A stretch of DNA of 64,000 nucleotides from Serilophus lunatus (lineage: Eukaryota; Chordata; Aves; Passeriformes; Eurylaimidae), in assembly GCA_013399895.1 (NCBI GenBank), contig VXBA01005448.1:1094271-1158270 (forward strand). The letters are read 5' to 3'. Positions 12,094-23,655 of the stretch are shown here, piece by piece (the stretch's first letter is position 1; the number at the start of each line of letters is the position of its first letter). The position numbers were made by a program, and so were the translations under genes. The notes under the pieces were generated by a model that was not told the DNA's origin, did not search any database, and was given only the letters and a program-made list of their open reading frames with translations.

Positions 12094-15000
12094 CTAAGCT
12101 TAGGTGAACATCTACAATGTATGACATATAATCAGTTTGCTTCAAGCTCTTCTGATTCTTCTCATTCTTGATATGTGCCCATGTTTAACTTTGGTTTTGC
12201 TGCTAAGGGAAATGCTTGTGGGCTGATACTCATTTACATGTGTTGTTGAGCAGAGCTTCCTGTGGTGCTTCCTGCTGGTCAGAGTTAGGTGTAAAGGAGG
12301 TATAACTTGGAAATGTCACAAGTGAACTCCACATTTGATCATCTTGGGAACATCCCAGCCTCTGATATCTCTTGAGTGGAAAGGGAAAGCCATGAATGGA
12401 CGATTCTTCATGTCTAAGGAAACTGTTTGATATCTTCATATTTGAGTTAAGACATCCTATGAAAAAGCTTGAGGGAATGGAGGAAGATTTGCTTTATAGA
12501 AATTAAAAGGGATCTGATCTTGTCCCCATCTGATTTGGTTCAGGTTACTGTCATTCAGCTGTTTTATAGGTTTCCCTTTCAGCATTACTTTCTGGAATAC
12601 TGTCACCTCTCCCTTCACTAAAAATGTTTCAGAAAGGTTTAAAAAAATTAGTAGTATGGAATCCTGACAAATATAGGAATGGGAAGAAGAAGGATATAAT
12701 TTTCAGTGCATATGTCCTAATTCCTCCTGGCTTGGATGTATAGCTCGTGTCTTAAGGAGTTTAGCATAGACTGTCTTTTGCATGTGGCAATCACATTTTC
12801 ATGACCACACTCCTTCTTTTTTGAGGTGCAATATGTGAAGGTTCATGTTATATCACTCGGCTGTCAAAGAGATGAAATGCTCCTTTTTGCCTTGTTTCAA
12901 ACCCAAGCCAACCCCCATAATTTTTGTCACAGAGAAAATCAAACAAAAATTGCAGATGATGAGACAACATTGCTTACCACTGTCCTAGAATCTGCTTCAC
13001 TTAGGGGAAGCAGGACAGTTCTGCCATCACTAGTACCAGCATCCTTACAGTCCCACAGACTTCTCTGTGCTCTTTGCTGGCCCTGCAGTGATCAGGCTGG
13101 GCTCTCCTGAACTTTCTGTGTTCTACTTTTGTAAGCAAAAGCAGTTCAACTACAAAAATGAGGCACGTGACTTATTATGATAATCTGCAAAAAGAGGTGA
13201 TTTTATATTCCTGTCCAACACTCTGCTGCATTTCCTCTTCCAGGGGTTTCCAAGTCCTCCTGCCAAGTATTGTCATCCCAGTGGATGCCCTAGTGAGCAA
13301 AGGCAAACCGTGGTTCAGTCCTGGCCTTGAATGTCCTTCAATGGGTTGATAGAGATGCTGGATGTTGTTCTAAGCTGTTTCTTTTGTGATGCCTCTAGTA
13401 TAAATCTCTGTCCCCTTTCTTAAAAGCCAGCTCAGCCACATGAACAAGGCTTTATTTTATGAGGCTCATTATTTTTATATTGATGTTCATTTTCTGAAAA
13501 TAGTGTGAAAGCTAAATGCATACAGCCCCCTAGATGTTTTAACAAAATCATATTTCAGTTGCAGTATTGATTGTCTATCTATAAAGCAATATATGGCCAG
13601 GAGTTAATGTTAACAGTGCACTGTGTTAACTGAAGTAATGTAGTGAAAAACAAAAATGAGAGTTGGACTGGCTTTACTTTTTGCTGCAGTGTGACACCTC
13701 CAGCTGAGCTTTATCACTTCTTCTGAGTGTTAGGTAATCACAGAGATGACCTATAGCTGTTTCCCCTAATGGATGATAAGCAAAATCAGCCAGAGTTTGT
13801 GGTTGCTAGTGTGAGGGTGGCACATAAACAATCCTCCTTTCATTGTGTTTACACTCAATTTTTTTCTGTCCTTTGAGCAAGAAGCTGTAGGGCATAGGTT
13901 CAAAGTTAAAGTGATGCCTGCCCTTGGTGACTACTGTACACTCCTTTGGTCTTGCAACCATTCTTGTTTAGCTGCAAATGGGTGGAATTTTTATAGGAAC
14001 TTTATTTGTTCAAACATTTTCTCTGAGAAAAAGAGGCTTTAAGGCTAAACCCGTGCAATTGTTTAGGCTGCAAAGCATTTCTTTTCTTGTTACTGCAGAT
14101 GTACAAAATGAGTTGTAAGACCCTGATCTGTGTCACCACTGTCCATAGAAGGATCAGACAGATTTTCTAACTGCATTAGTTTTTTCTTTTCCTGGAAATG
14201 GATGAGAATTTTGTTTCTTTATATTTACAAAATATGTGAGAACATTGATAAGCAGAGGAATGTAGTGATTTGACTAAAGTCACATTGTCTCGCCAAAATG
14301 CAAACAAACTTAAAAACTCTTTGGTGTAAAAAGACTGTAAGAGACCCTAACCAATGATCTAATCTATTCCTGAAACCCTATGTCCCTTCAATTCAAACAA
14401 AAACTTTTGTACCTTATTTTTAAATCTTACAGTGATGATCATTTCAAGCACTACCATGGTGCCACTTTTCCATGTTCTCTTCTCTAGTCTTCCCTGCTCT
14501 TGTTCTACACAAATCATCTTCTTTGGCTTTCTGGTTATTGATTGAGTTTTGATTTGTTTTTTCAATTTTTTTTCCTAAATTTTTATCTCTTCTTTCTTCC
14601 ATTAATCCAACTTCTCCCGACATACTGTGGCCAAAACATGAACAAATTCTGCAGTAAAGCCTTTACCAGCAGCAAGCAGAGCAGAAGGCTTTCTTCACAC
14701 ATCTCAAACATGATGGTACTCTTTGCATGCCTCAGCATGGTGTTTGCTGTTTTCATCATAACCCTGTTGATTCACATCTATCTGCTGATCCACTCTAACC
14801 CTCCAGTCCTTCTCTGCAGAGCTCCCACCCAGTCTGGTGTTCCTGGTTTGCAGTTGTGCAGTTGTTGTTCCTCTCTGATCTTGATATTTGTTAAGGACAA
14901 AGGCTAATTTGCATCCTTCTTTTTTTTTTAGACCCCTTCTATCATTTACCAGGATGATTTTGAACTCAAGCCCTGTGTTTTCTGCTGTGCTGGTAGCCCC

Positions 15001-15929
15001 TCCCTCTGTGGTGTTGTGTGTGAATATGTAAACATAAATGTTGTGGTGTTAAGGAAAATATTACATAGTGTGACATCCCAGTCAGAACCTTGAAGAATTT
15101 CTCTTGATATACACCTCCTTCTTGCAAGTGAGCTGCTGATTACTACTATACCAATTCATAGTTTTCCCAGATAATTTTGCATGCTTCTATAGCAGTTCAC
15201 CAAGAGCTGATTTCTGTAGCTTGTTATGAGAAGATACAAGCTGCTGATGTTAAGGTATGATCCCTAATGCTCTTCTTCCATTCACTCTGTTGAAGTGCAT
15301 CAAATTGGTTTAGAAATTATTTAATGTAAACCCCAAAATAATCCAAATGTGAGTGTTGCTCAGTGTTTTGGCATGTCTCTTAGATATTTGGAAACTGCTT
15401 TCATCTCTTGTGCTTGTGTTTTTATGGAAATTGAAGTTAAATTGGTTTTCCACTCTTTTTCTCCCTTGTTGATTTACACTTCCATCCTACAAGAAGATCC
15501 ATATGAGCACTGCCAAAGGCTCTGAGATTGTCTAGCCCAGTTCTGAAATGCTGTGGTTTTTTGGTCATTTTTTCTCTTCTCTGTCCTTTAGTCCTGAGCT
15601 GCTTGATGCTCTACTGCTGTGCAAACCCTTGGGAGATGCATAGAGCAGATATTCAGAGTCTGTATCCTAAACAGAGGTGGGAGATCTCAAGTATTGGCTG
15701 GAGCACTTCTCAGAAGCCAGGAGGCTTTGATCTGTTGTGCCTCTGGAGAGTTATGTCACAACCATGGCAAGGGTCAGGAAAAAGTAGTTGACCTTCTCTA
15801 TTCCAGCTGCTGAAAGGCTTCCACTCTTCATGTTTAATTAAGAGATACCCCAAGCCAAGGAGAAGGTGTTTATCATCCACTGGCCTTTTCTGGGAGGAGG
15901 AGATTCAGCTTCCATTCCCTTCTGCTCTA
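12094..15929. other. non-coding, nothing recognised
   Basis: No recognisable gene or transposon. A frame of about 121 codons near 14542-14907 has a hydrophobic stretch, but its composition (T-rich DNA read as F and L codons) explains this and I recognise no family. A perfect octamer ATTTGCAT lies at 14907-14914. Confidence 0.55.
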
Positions 15930-16170
15930 GGGATTGTTTTTGTCATTTAATGTGATATTTTATGCATTTTTGATATGTAAAGTGGATGATTAAACCACAT
16001 TAAATCTCTTCATAGACCTTCATTCAAGTTTAACATAGCATTAATTTGGCTGAGCTTAATTTACTTTGTAAACTGAATTAGCAACACTTTAATTCTGAAT
16101 GAGAGTGTATAAAGGAGCCTAATGTGGATTAAATAATCCAAATTAATTTAAAATGTGAACGGAAAATGAA
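15930..16170. promoter_or_regulatory. candidate homeodomain-rich enhancer
   Basis: A repeat-free AT-rich block packed with TAAT/ATTA cores: CATTTAATG, GATTAAACC, ACATTAAATC, GCATTAATTTGG, CTTAATTTAC, GAATTAGC, CCAAATTAATTT and GAATTAATTTT. At 16125-16140 it contains TGGATTAAATAATCCA, two inverted copies of the bicoid-class (OTX/PITX/GSC type) half-site TAATCC two bases apart. Such density over about 240 bases is characteristic of developmental enhancers. The target gene cannot be named from this window. Confidence 0.5.
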
Positions 16171-16879
16171 TTAATTTTCCTGAGAGTCCCAGTGTAGGCT
16201 CAATACATCAATCATCCTCTGCTGTGACAGCTCACCCTGTGCAGGTGAGGGTTCATCTCCAGGGGTTCTATCCCTCTTTGCAATATGTTTTATCATGCAG
16301 GTGATGGCCAGATTCTGTTGGAGCACTGATGGTGAGCTGGGTTGGCAGCAAGGGTGCCAGGAAGGTTGTCGACAGAAAAGGATGTGAGTGTGCAGAGCAC
16401 AAGGATGGATCTCAAACAATGGCTAAATGAAGAAGGGAGCAAGGAATAGCCTCTCCTGGACATAAAAAAGGAAAAGAAAAAAATGCTTCTATTTTTAGCT
16501 TTGTTCTCCTTTGCTTTAACCACCACTCCTCATTTACACTGAAAATAAGGGCTAGGCTCATGGCTCCTAAATGTAAAGTATTCCTATAGGACACCATCCA
16601 TTACAGTGCTGTGTAAGCACTAATAATCCCATTGAGCACTCTTTCACTTCTGCCTTGATGCTAATGCCTTGTACACCAGCTTTCTCATGCATACCCCTTC
16701 ATCAGGAGCTCTGGGGAGAAAACTAAAATCAACCACAGATTACTTAGACTTGCCGAGTGTGCTCTGCAGACCAGAGAGTACATTCTCAGCTCAGTGCACA
16801 AGCATAGCTCCCAGTCACATTAATGGGAGTTATGTGCTTACATCCACAGGAGGCTATTCCCCAATGCCTGACAACTTGT
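16171..16879. other. non-coding, nothing recognised
   Basis: Several short overlapping frames on both strands, none resembling a protein. No repeats. Confidence 0.6.
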
Positions 16880-17320
16880 TTCGTCATTTATGATACTGAA
16901 ACGACCTGCAAATTGTAGGGGATGTAGTGATTGCAGCGAATGCCAATACATGGGAGCGGTGCCATCGTTACATGTAAACTGGAGATCCCCTCTCCTTTAC
17001 ACATCTCATGGCCTGGCCCAGGGTATTTGTGTTCTCTCACTGCTAGTAGAAAAACTTCTAGTTTTACCATGTTTTCCCCATGGAATTGAAACAAGACAAA
17101 ACCTGGCTTCCCAAACACTTTGACACCCCTATAGAACAGATTTATGCCAACCCTACCTGAAAGGGAATTAGCCCTACAGCAACAATCAGCAATCATATAT
17201 GCCAGGGAAGAAGGGCAATTGCTGCAAAGGGGATTAATTAGGAGTAATGGGATAAAACGAGGGGAAGAGGGAGTTTACTTTGAATATCAGGTGAGGCTTT
17301 ATGTTGTCACATTTCTCAAC
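16880..17320. promoter_or_regulatory. possible conserved non-coding element
   Basis: Repeat-free sequence that keeps several CpG dinucleotides (in GAAACGACC, GCAGCGAATG, GAGCGGTG and ATCGTTAC) in otherwise CpG-poor DNA, and carries GGGATTAATTAGGAG and CAATCAGCAATCATATA words. Retained CpGs and complex sequence hint at constraint, but the evidence is weak. Confidence 0.25.
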
Positions 17321-19724
17321 CCATGAAACAATCACTAATCTTGTCACCTTGGGATTTCAAATAGGCACAAAGCTGGAAGCCTCTGAAGGGACTTTACCTG
17401 CTTCAGCAGTACTAGGGTAGGATGTGAAAAGGGTGGGACTTTCCTCATGGTGCATCAGGGTGAGCCCTCCAGTATCTCTGTGTTCTGTTCTTGGCGAAGG
17501 AGACATGGGCTGTGGGTAACAGAGCTGCCTCACAGAGCAGGTATGAATATATCTATGCTATAAACAAGAAAAATATTAATCTGTGATCAGTATCCTTCTT
17601 TCCTTCAGAAGTGCTGAGGTCTTGTAGCTTCATTGACTCTGGAAGCGCAGTTGGTCTGAAACAAAACAATGCTCATGACCACAATTTGGAAAAATGAGGT
17701 GCAACTGGGTAGAAGACTAGTGTCTGCAAGCCCTGAAAGACAGTGTAAGAGAAGGACTTGATGGATGTGCTCTCACGTTATTCCTACAGTCATAACTACT
17801 CTGTTGGGACTTATTTGTACCCCAGAGCATCTACACATGGTTTTCATTTTGTCTTGAGTCTGGAGCATCCTACCTGTCCCATTGACCAGGGAGACACACA
17901 TACAGAATGGAGACTTGCATGCTGTCCTATAGAGAGTGTATCCCACAAAGGACATGGCAGACCAGGCCTTGTCCCAGCCTCAGTCAGGATGACAGTGTAG
18001 ATAGACTCAATATGTCTCCTAGCAAGCACATGCATGTGTTCAGTTACAGCTGTGCACTGGTTAATTTTTTAAGGCAGAATGAACTTTGTCTTCTTTCAAC
18101 ATCCTCACTTGAGCTGTAGATGGATGTCAGGGCAATCTGCTGTTCTAACAGTGGACCAAATTGGTGAAAATAGGGTGATTGCTTGTAATTCTTTAGTGCT
18201 GTTCCTAAACATTTTTGAGTTTTTTTTTCTTTTGGTGTTCTCTTGAGTTTGTTTTTCTCCCTGGCATGCTCAATTGGGTCACTGGGCTCATGAGTGTGAC
18301 CCTTTAAGCCTGGAAATGCCCATCAGTTTTATGGCTGTATTGCTACAGTATTTTGCACCAGTGTGTTTTTTCCTGGCGCAGGCCATCCAGGTTGCCTTTA
18401 GCTGGGATTTGCTAGTGCTCTAGGGATAGTTGGTGGCAAGAATGTACATCTTCTCTATTCAAAGGCTTAAAGACCACAAGATAAATAATTCAGCCTGATC
18501 TGCTACTCAGAGATCCTGTCTTTACTTTCAGAAAATCACTGGAGCAGGAAAACATCACCCTACACTATTTGTACCCTGTAGATCTCCCCTCTTCGCCAAG
18601 CCATGGCGATGTATGCAAGGAGTGATAGCTCCTCAACATTACACCTTCAGCCAGGTATAAGTTTGCCTGAACCCCGATGATGCTGTGCCTTCAAAGTGAC
18701 AGAGCATTTATTTATAGTTAATGGCATTTTTGACCTTCCTCATCCCCTTACTGCTCTTTTAAGTCTTCTTTAATCTCATTACATAAGAAAGTAAGAGCCT
18801 TAGAGGAAGAACCTGTACCCAAGCAGGCCAGCTCAGATAAAGCTCTAAGCACTGTACGGTGAAAAGCCCCAGTATCTGGTTTCTGGCTGCTTGTGAATCA
18901 ATGGGAGTGAAGATGTGACCTGGCAGCCAAGTGACAAAAAGACTTAGAATGAGACTGCTTCTCCTGCTTCTCTCTCTGCTTTCCTTTTGGTTTAACCAGG
19001 CTTTTGGAATTTATCTGAGGAAAGTAAACTAATAGAATAATCAGATTCTGAGTCCTGGGCTTTTTCCTGAGTGAGGTTTGAGAAGCAGATTCATCCTTGC
19101 CCTGATGAGACACCAGAGAAGAGGTGACCTCCTGGTTTCTGTTGCTATAGGTGATGGCTGAAGGATGGTTTGGCTCCTGGCAAAATTTGTAGCAATTTTC
19201 TTCTGTTCACATTAGGAATGGCAGCTTTACTTGGCCAGGCTCCTTCCCATTCCCAACCTGTCCCGGAGCTGGAGATCATCTGTCCCCATGCAATCAGCAG
19301 AGGTGGCAGGGAAGCACTGGAAATGCAGGAAAGAGGTGTTTGTACTGTGCATAAAGTATTTATAGTCTTGAGTGCTCTGAAAAGATTTTGGTGCTTATGT
19401 CCTTGTGGCTTTCATTGGGGTTGTGGGAGTTTCTCCGTGGGTATAAGCAACTGGAGTGACAAGCCCCAGTACCTCCATTTGAACTCTTCTTTCAGAGGCA
19501 GAAAAGGATCCATAGTCTCAGAGCATTGGGCATGTTCCAGATGGATGCAGTAAATATTCTTCTCCTGCATAATTCCCCAGTCATGGGGTTTTTTTTGTTT
19601 GTTTGTTTTCTCTATCCCTGAAGGCCTTCTTGGGGTACTGTTGCCTCTGGTCCTAAATTTGGCCTCTCAGCAACACTTAGTAAAAGCAGAAGCATTTAAT
19701 CTCCCCTCCTGCGTCCAGGCTGAT
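17321..19724. other. non-coding, nothing recognised
   Basis: No gene, RNA or transposon recognised. One frame near 19170-19553 reaches about 127 codons without similarity to a known family. A small inverted repeat TCGCC/GGCGA surrounds a CCATGG at about 18593-18609. Confidence 0.55.
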
Positions 19725-20135
19725 GCTTCACTTTTTATTGTCTGCATATATCTGTAATTATTAACTTACAGCAACATTTCATTGGCCAATAAATGTTAGT
19801 TATGGTATATTTGGTAGCTTTATGAAATGTAATTAGTGCTGGAATAGCATGAGATACTCAGGGGCTTCTGCACTGGTAGATGAACCTTTTATCAGCTGTG
19901 GGCATTTAATTCACTTTAACAGAAGAGCTGTAAACAAATAACAATATTGCATCCTTGGACTGTCCTACTTTCATCTTGTTTGCCTGCCTGGCTGCTGTGT
20001 TTCTGTGGTTTCCTTGTATGATTTTTAGCTCCCGCAGGCTTGTAGTGAATTGATCATTGTTAGTTCTGAGATTCAAATTTCCCTTTATACGATCCACAGA
20101 CCATTTATTACCGCTTATCATATTTCACTGGAATT
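19725..20135. promoter_or_regulatory. candidate conserved non-coding element
   Basis: A repeat-free block with TGTAATTATTAAC, CATTGGCCAATAAATG (an inverted CCAAT-type pair), GAAATGTAATTAGTGC, GGGCATTTAATTCAC, AACAAATAACAATATTGC and TGAATTGATCATTG. Homeodomain, CCAAT and SOX-like words in complex AT-rich sequence suggest an enhancer. A CR1 begins 190 bases downstream but does not enter the block. Confidence 0.4.
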
Positions 20136-20324
20136 TAGGAATCTCTGCCAGTTTTAGAGGACCTGGCTCAAGAATCTAAGAGGTGCAGAACAGATAAGAT
20201 TGGCAAAATTCTATTACCAAAGCTTTGAAGGGATGCAGTTTGGCAATCAAAATAAAATAGATACCATTTGGATTCAAACAAATTGTGTTTTCATTCAGGT
20301 TTTATAGCCAAAATAAATAACATT
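20136..20324. other. non-coding spacer, nothing recognised
   Basis: AT-rich sequence between the enhancer-like block and the CR1. No features seen. Confidence 0.6.
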
Positions 20325-20815
20325 GAATCATAGAATAATAGAATCACTTGGAGTGGAAAAGACCTCTAAGCTCATTGAGTCCAGTCACTAACCCATTAGT
20401 GCCATGTTCACTGCTAAACCATGTCCCCAGGTGCCACATCTAGACATTTTTGAACACTTCCAGGAATGGTGATTCCACCACTTCCCTGGGCAGCCTGTTC
20501 CAATGCTTGATAACCCTTTCTTTGAAGAAATTTTTCCCAATATTCAATCTAAACCTCCCCCAGTGCAACTTGAGACCATTTCCTCTTGTGCTATTGAATA
20601 TTCCTGGGGAAAAGAGAATGACCTCCAGCTGGCTACAACCTCCTTTCAGGTAGTTGTAGAGGACGAGAAGTTCCCTCTGTGCTTCCTTTTCTCCAGACTA
20701 AACACCCCCAGCCCCATCTGCTCCTCATCAGACTTGTGCTGCAGACCCTTCCGATGCTTCATTGGTCTTCTCTGGACACACTCCTGCACCTCAGTGTCTT
20801 TCTTCTACATAAAGC
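20325..20815 (-). mobile_element. CR1 LINE, 3' portion including ORF2 C-terminus
   Basis: About 490 bases of CR1 on the minus strand. From the plus strand one reads the tail (GAATCATAGAATAATAGAATC), 'ggaaaagacctctaagctca', 'ccatgttcactgctaaacca', 'cttccctgggcagcctgttc', 'aagaaatttttcccaatatt', and on to 'cacctcagtgtctttcttct'. On the minus strand the first two thirds correspond to the end of ORF2 beyond the reverse transcriptase, recognisable by words meaning LEKRK, LYNYLKGGCS and HWNRLPREVVES-like peptides, broken by small insertions and deletions. It is the same tail subtype as the copies at 30667 and 61240. Apparent plus-strand frames of 67-106 codons are antisense shadows. Confidence 0.95.
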
Positions 20816-21109
20816 ATTGCTGATCACACACAGAGATCTCAGCAAGACCTTCTGTTTAGCAGGGGAAGTCTTTCCACTGCCCCTCACTCTCAGGGACTTA
20901 GAGCACTGTTAGCTAAAACTTACAGGCACGTGCTAATCTAGTGAAAAGAGGAGAATAAAATGCCTTTAATATGACTTTATTTAGCTGGGAACTAACACAG
21001 TGTGAGATGTGGTGCCCTTAGGAAGCTTTTTGGAGCTGCCAGCACCTGGTACAGGGTTATCGGCACATCAGGAGACTGGTCTCGGTGCAGGCTGACAGAG
21101 CTGGCCGGA
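20816..21109. other. non-coding spacer, nothing recognised
   Basis: Under 300 bases with no recognised feature. Confidence 0.6.
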
Positions 21110-21800
21110 GTGGGAATTCACGTGTCATCCATTGGATTACACCCGATTTAGGATTTCACTCATTGACTTCAGAAATCTTGCAGTGGCAAGCTGCATTGTC
21201 TTAACTTTGCATTTGTAGATTATCCACACTGCAGAGTTATAAATCCTTCTGAGCACAGCGTGCTTCCAAGGTCTAATTATATTGTCAGCGATAGGGTCTG
21301 GAGCGGGAGTGTATGTGTGACAACGCTCTGCTGGCCCCAAGTTCAGGAGGCATTCATAGAGGCATTTTATCAGTCAATTTCATGAGACATTAATTAATGA
21401 GATACTTCAATTAGATCATTTCTGTCACTAGGAAGGAATTATTCTTCATGGTCAAGATTACATCATCTTAATTAGTCCCTCTCCAAGTAATTTGCTTCTT
21501 TTCAAGCCCCGAAGAAGGGTACATTCATTATAGATAATTAATATTCAAGTTAATTGACTGTACCCTACAATTCTCGGAGCCCCTTTGAAACAGATTTTCT
21601 AGTTAGGCATCGGGAAGGGCTGTTAAAGTTGCACTGCACAGTCCTATGTAAGGCTTCTCAATCATCCAGGGGACCAAATTATAATTATCAGCCCCAGGCC
21701 TGCCTTAGCCACTCCAGTTAATACGCACAATAGATTGCCCATTCTGAGCAACCACTGTATAGATACAAAACTTGAGACCAGAAGGTTAGGCTAAAATCTC
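21110..21800. promoter_or_regulatory. strong candidate developmental enhancer / conserved element
   Basis: The most enhancer-like stretch in the window. It is repeat-free, keeps CpGs (GACAACGCTCTG, GTCAGCGATAGG, CTCGGAGCCCC, GGCATCGGGAAG) and holds three perfect TAATTA homeodomain palindromes at 21391-21396, 21469-21474 and 21535-21540, plus TAATTG at 21551-21556 and TAATTTGC near 21488. Other complex words follow up to 21800 (AAATTATAATTATCAG, CAGTTAATACGCAC). Long runs of this texture are typical of ultraconserved non-coding DNA around developmental transcription-factor genes. Conservation itself cannot be seen here. Confidence 0.55.
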
Positions 21801-22199
21801 ATTTACTTAGATATACACTATTCAGAGAATCTATTTTTTTTTTGACACAGACATTCTTCACAGCAAAATTGCTTTGATTTGACTATTTCAGTTTTAAAAG
21901 GGAATTTTTATTATAAGCCAATCAGAAATAACAGATATTTGAAGCTCAGACGCTCTGTTTGTTTATTCTCTCCAAAGAAGGGTCATGCAATATTAATGTT
22001 GTGTCTTTTAATGTTGCCAATAATCCAGAGAAACCACTGTATACCTCTAAGAGTAGTAAATATAATGGAAATATTCTGTATCATGTACAGAATATACAAC
22101 AACCCTTGTGGCATAAATTTTCTTTCCTAGTATTTCTGCTTAAGTTTTTACATTTGACTTAAGACTTGATTTTAGTTTGTTCTTTTTCAGACTAAAGTG
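21801..22199. other. AT-rich non-coding spacer
   Basis: AT-rich with a T run near 21834-21843. Overlapping plus-strand frames of 67 and 83 codons have no recognisable similarity. Confidence 0.55.
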
Positions 22200-22840
22200 G
22201 TGATTTTATATTTGAAAATGCTGCCTGTCTAAAAATCTCAGAACTTGGAAACCTCGAATGCAAATCACTGTTTCCAAAAGCAGCTATTAAAAAAAAAAGA
22301 AAAAAAAGAGAAGAAGTTGATAACACTTACAGGCTAAAAAAGTTACAAGCATCTACAAGTCTGGAATAAGCAACCACAGCTCCCATAGAAGCCAGGGAGT
22401 TGTGCTGGCTGTTCTTGCATCAGGGCTAAATCTGCCTAATTGCAAGTGCAATACTGCTGCTCCTCATTTTTATGCAGATTGCTGAACCCGTCTGATCCAA
22501 GCAGAGCTTCCGACGAAAGGAGATGCAGTCCATACGTGTGCGAGTCTTTGTTTTTGAAAACAAAACTTCCCCTTTGACTTGAACTTTAAATAACAGAGCC
22601 AGGCAAATAATGTGGATAGCATCGCTGAACGTGTGCTCAGATTTTGGTGCTTTATAGCTCTTTCTGTCTTTGTGCCACTTATTAGTTTCCTCTGAATAGT
22701 CTTTCAAACAAATTAAACGGCAGGAATGTTAGTGGAAGCAGTGAGATATAAACAAACACTGAATATTCAGAGCGACTATTTTTATTCCCAGCAGAAACCT
22801 AATTTTAAGATCAGACTTTCTCCAGCTGTGGAGAAGAAAT
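22200..22840. promoter_or_regulatory. candidate conserved non-coding element
   Basis: A complex stretch with a perfect POU octamer ATGCAAAT at 22258-22265 in a CpG-bearing context, an A-rich tract at about 22289-22318, then CpG-retaining sequence (CTTCCGACGAAAGG, CATACGTGTGCGAG, GCATCGCTGAACGTG) and AT-rich words up to 22800. At 22818-22835 TTCTCCA and TGGAGAA form a small inverted repeat. Retained CpGs in CpG-poor surroundings suggest constraint. The A tract shows that the block may be two elements. Confidence 0.4.
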
Positions 22841-23324
22841 ATGAGTACCACAGTGTTTGTGTGCTATAGTATTACAGGAGTGCTGCTAGAAACTTGCCAA
22901 GAGCAGGATGCTGTTGAATGAGTACACAAAGAGTGAGCCGTGGTGAAAATCCATATATGGGAGGGGTTTTGGCCAGTATGGTAAATCCACTACCTGCATT
23001 GCATGGACTGCACAGAAAAAGGAGTCTGCTACCACACTATTCCCACCAGGGTCTATTGGAGCAAGTCTGAAGCAAGAATGAACACACTCTAGGAGCTGGA
23101 TATTTGATTTTAGCAATATTTATGAGAGGCTGCTCTGCTTGCATTGCTCTTTCTGCCTCCCAACCTCCTCCAGCCACACTATGAACCTCACTGCAGGAGG
23201 TGAGCACCAGATGCCACATCAGCCATGCAAGGCAGAAAGTAGAGGTGCTGGGTGGTGGGTATCCTCTCTCCTGACACAGCTGTCATCCTCACATGCTTTC
23301 CTTCTCCTCAGCAGTGGTGGCTTT
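22841..23324. other. non-coding, nothing recognised
   Basis: Short overlapping frames only. No repeats recognised. Confidence 0.6.
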
Positions 23325-23655
23325 CTTTACTCTTTGGGGCTCTGGACTAAACAAATTGGGCAGGTGCTGATCTCTTCTTTCTGGTGACCAGATAGGACAC
23401 AAGGGAAAGGCATGAAGTTGTGTCAGGGAAAGTTTAGTGTGGATATTAGGAAAATGCTCTTCACACAGAGGGGTGCTGGGTGCTGGAACAGGCTGCCCAG
23501 GGAAGTGACAGAGTTCAGGGAGTGTTTGAACAATGTTTTCAGGCATGTAGTGGGACTCTTGGGGCTAGCCTGTGCAAGGCCAAGACTGGGACTTTGAAGA
23601 TCCTTGTGGGCCTCTTCCAGCTAAGGATATTCTATGCTGTGATTCCATTCTACGA
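23325..23655 (+). mobile_element. CR1 LINE 3' end with ORF2 C-terminus
   Basis: Plus-strand CR1. It shows 'gatctcttctttctggtgac', 'gataggacacaaggg', 'gtgtcagggaaagtttagtg', 'ggatattaggaaaatgctct', 'tgctggaacaggctgcccag', then the tail 'gatccttgtgggcctcttcc' and GATATTCTATG. The tail differs from the 20325/61240 subtype: it has the 'gtgggactcttggggctagc' block and resembles the one at 36589. The peptide core (DIRK..F, WNRLPREV) can be read but is interrupted. Confidence 0.92.
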
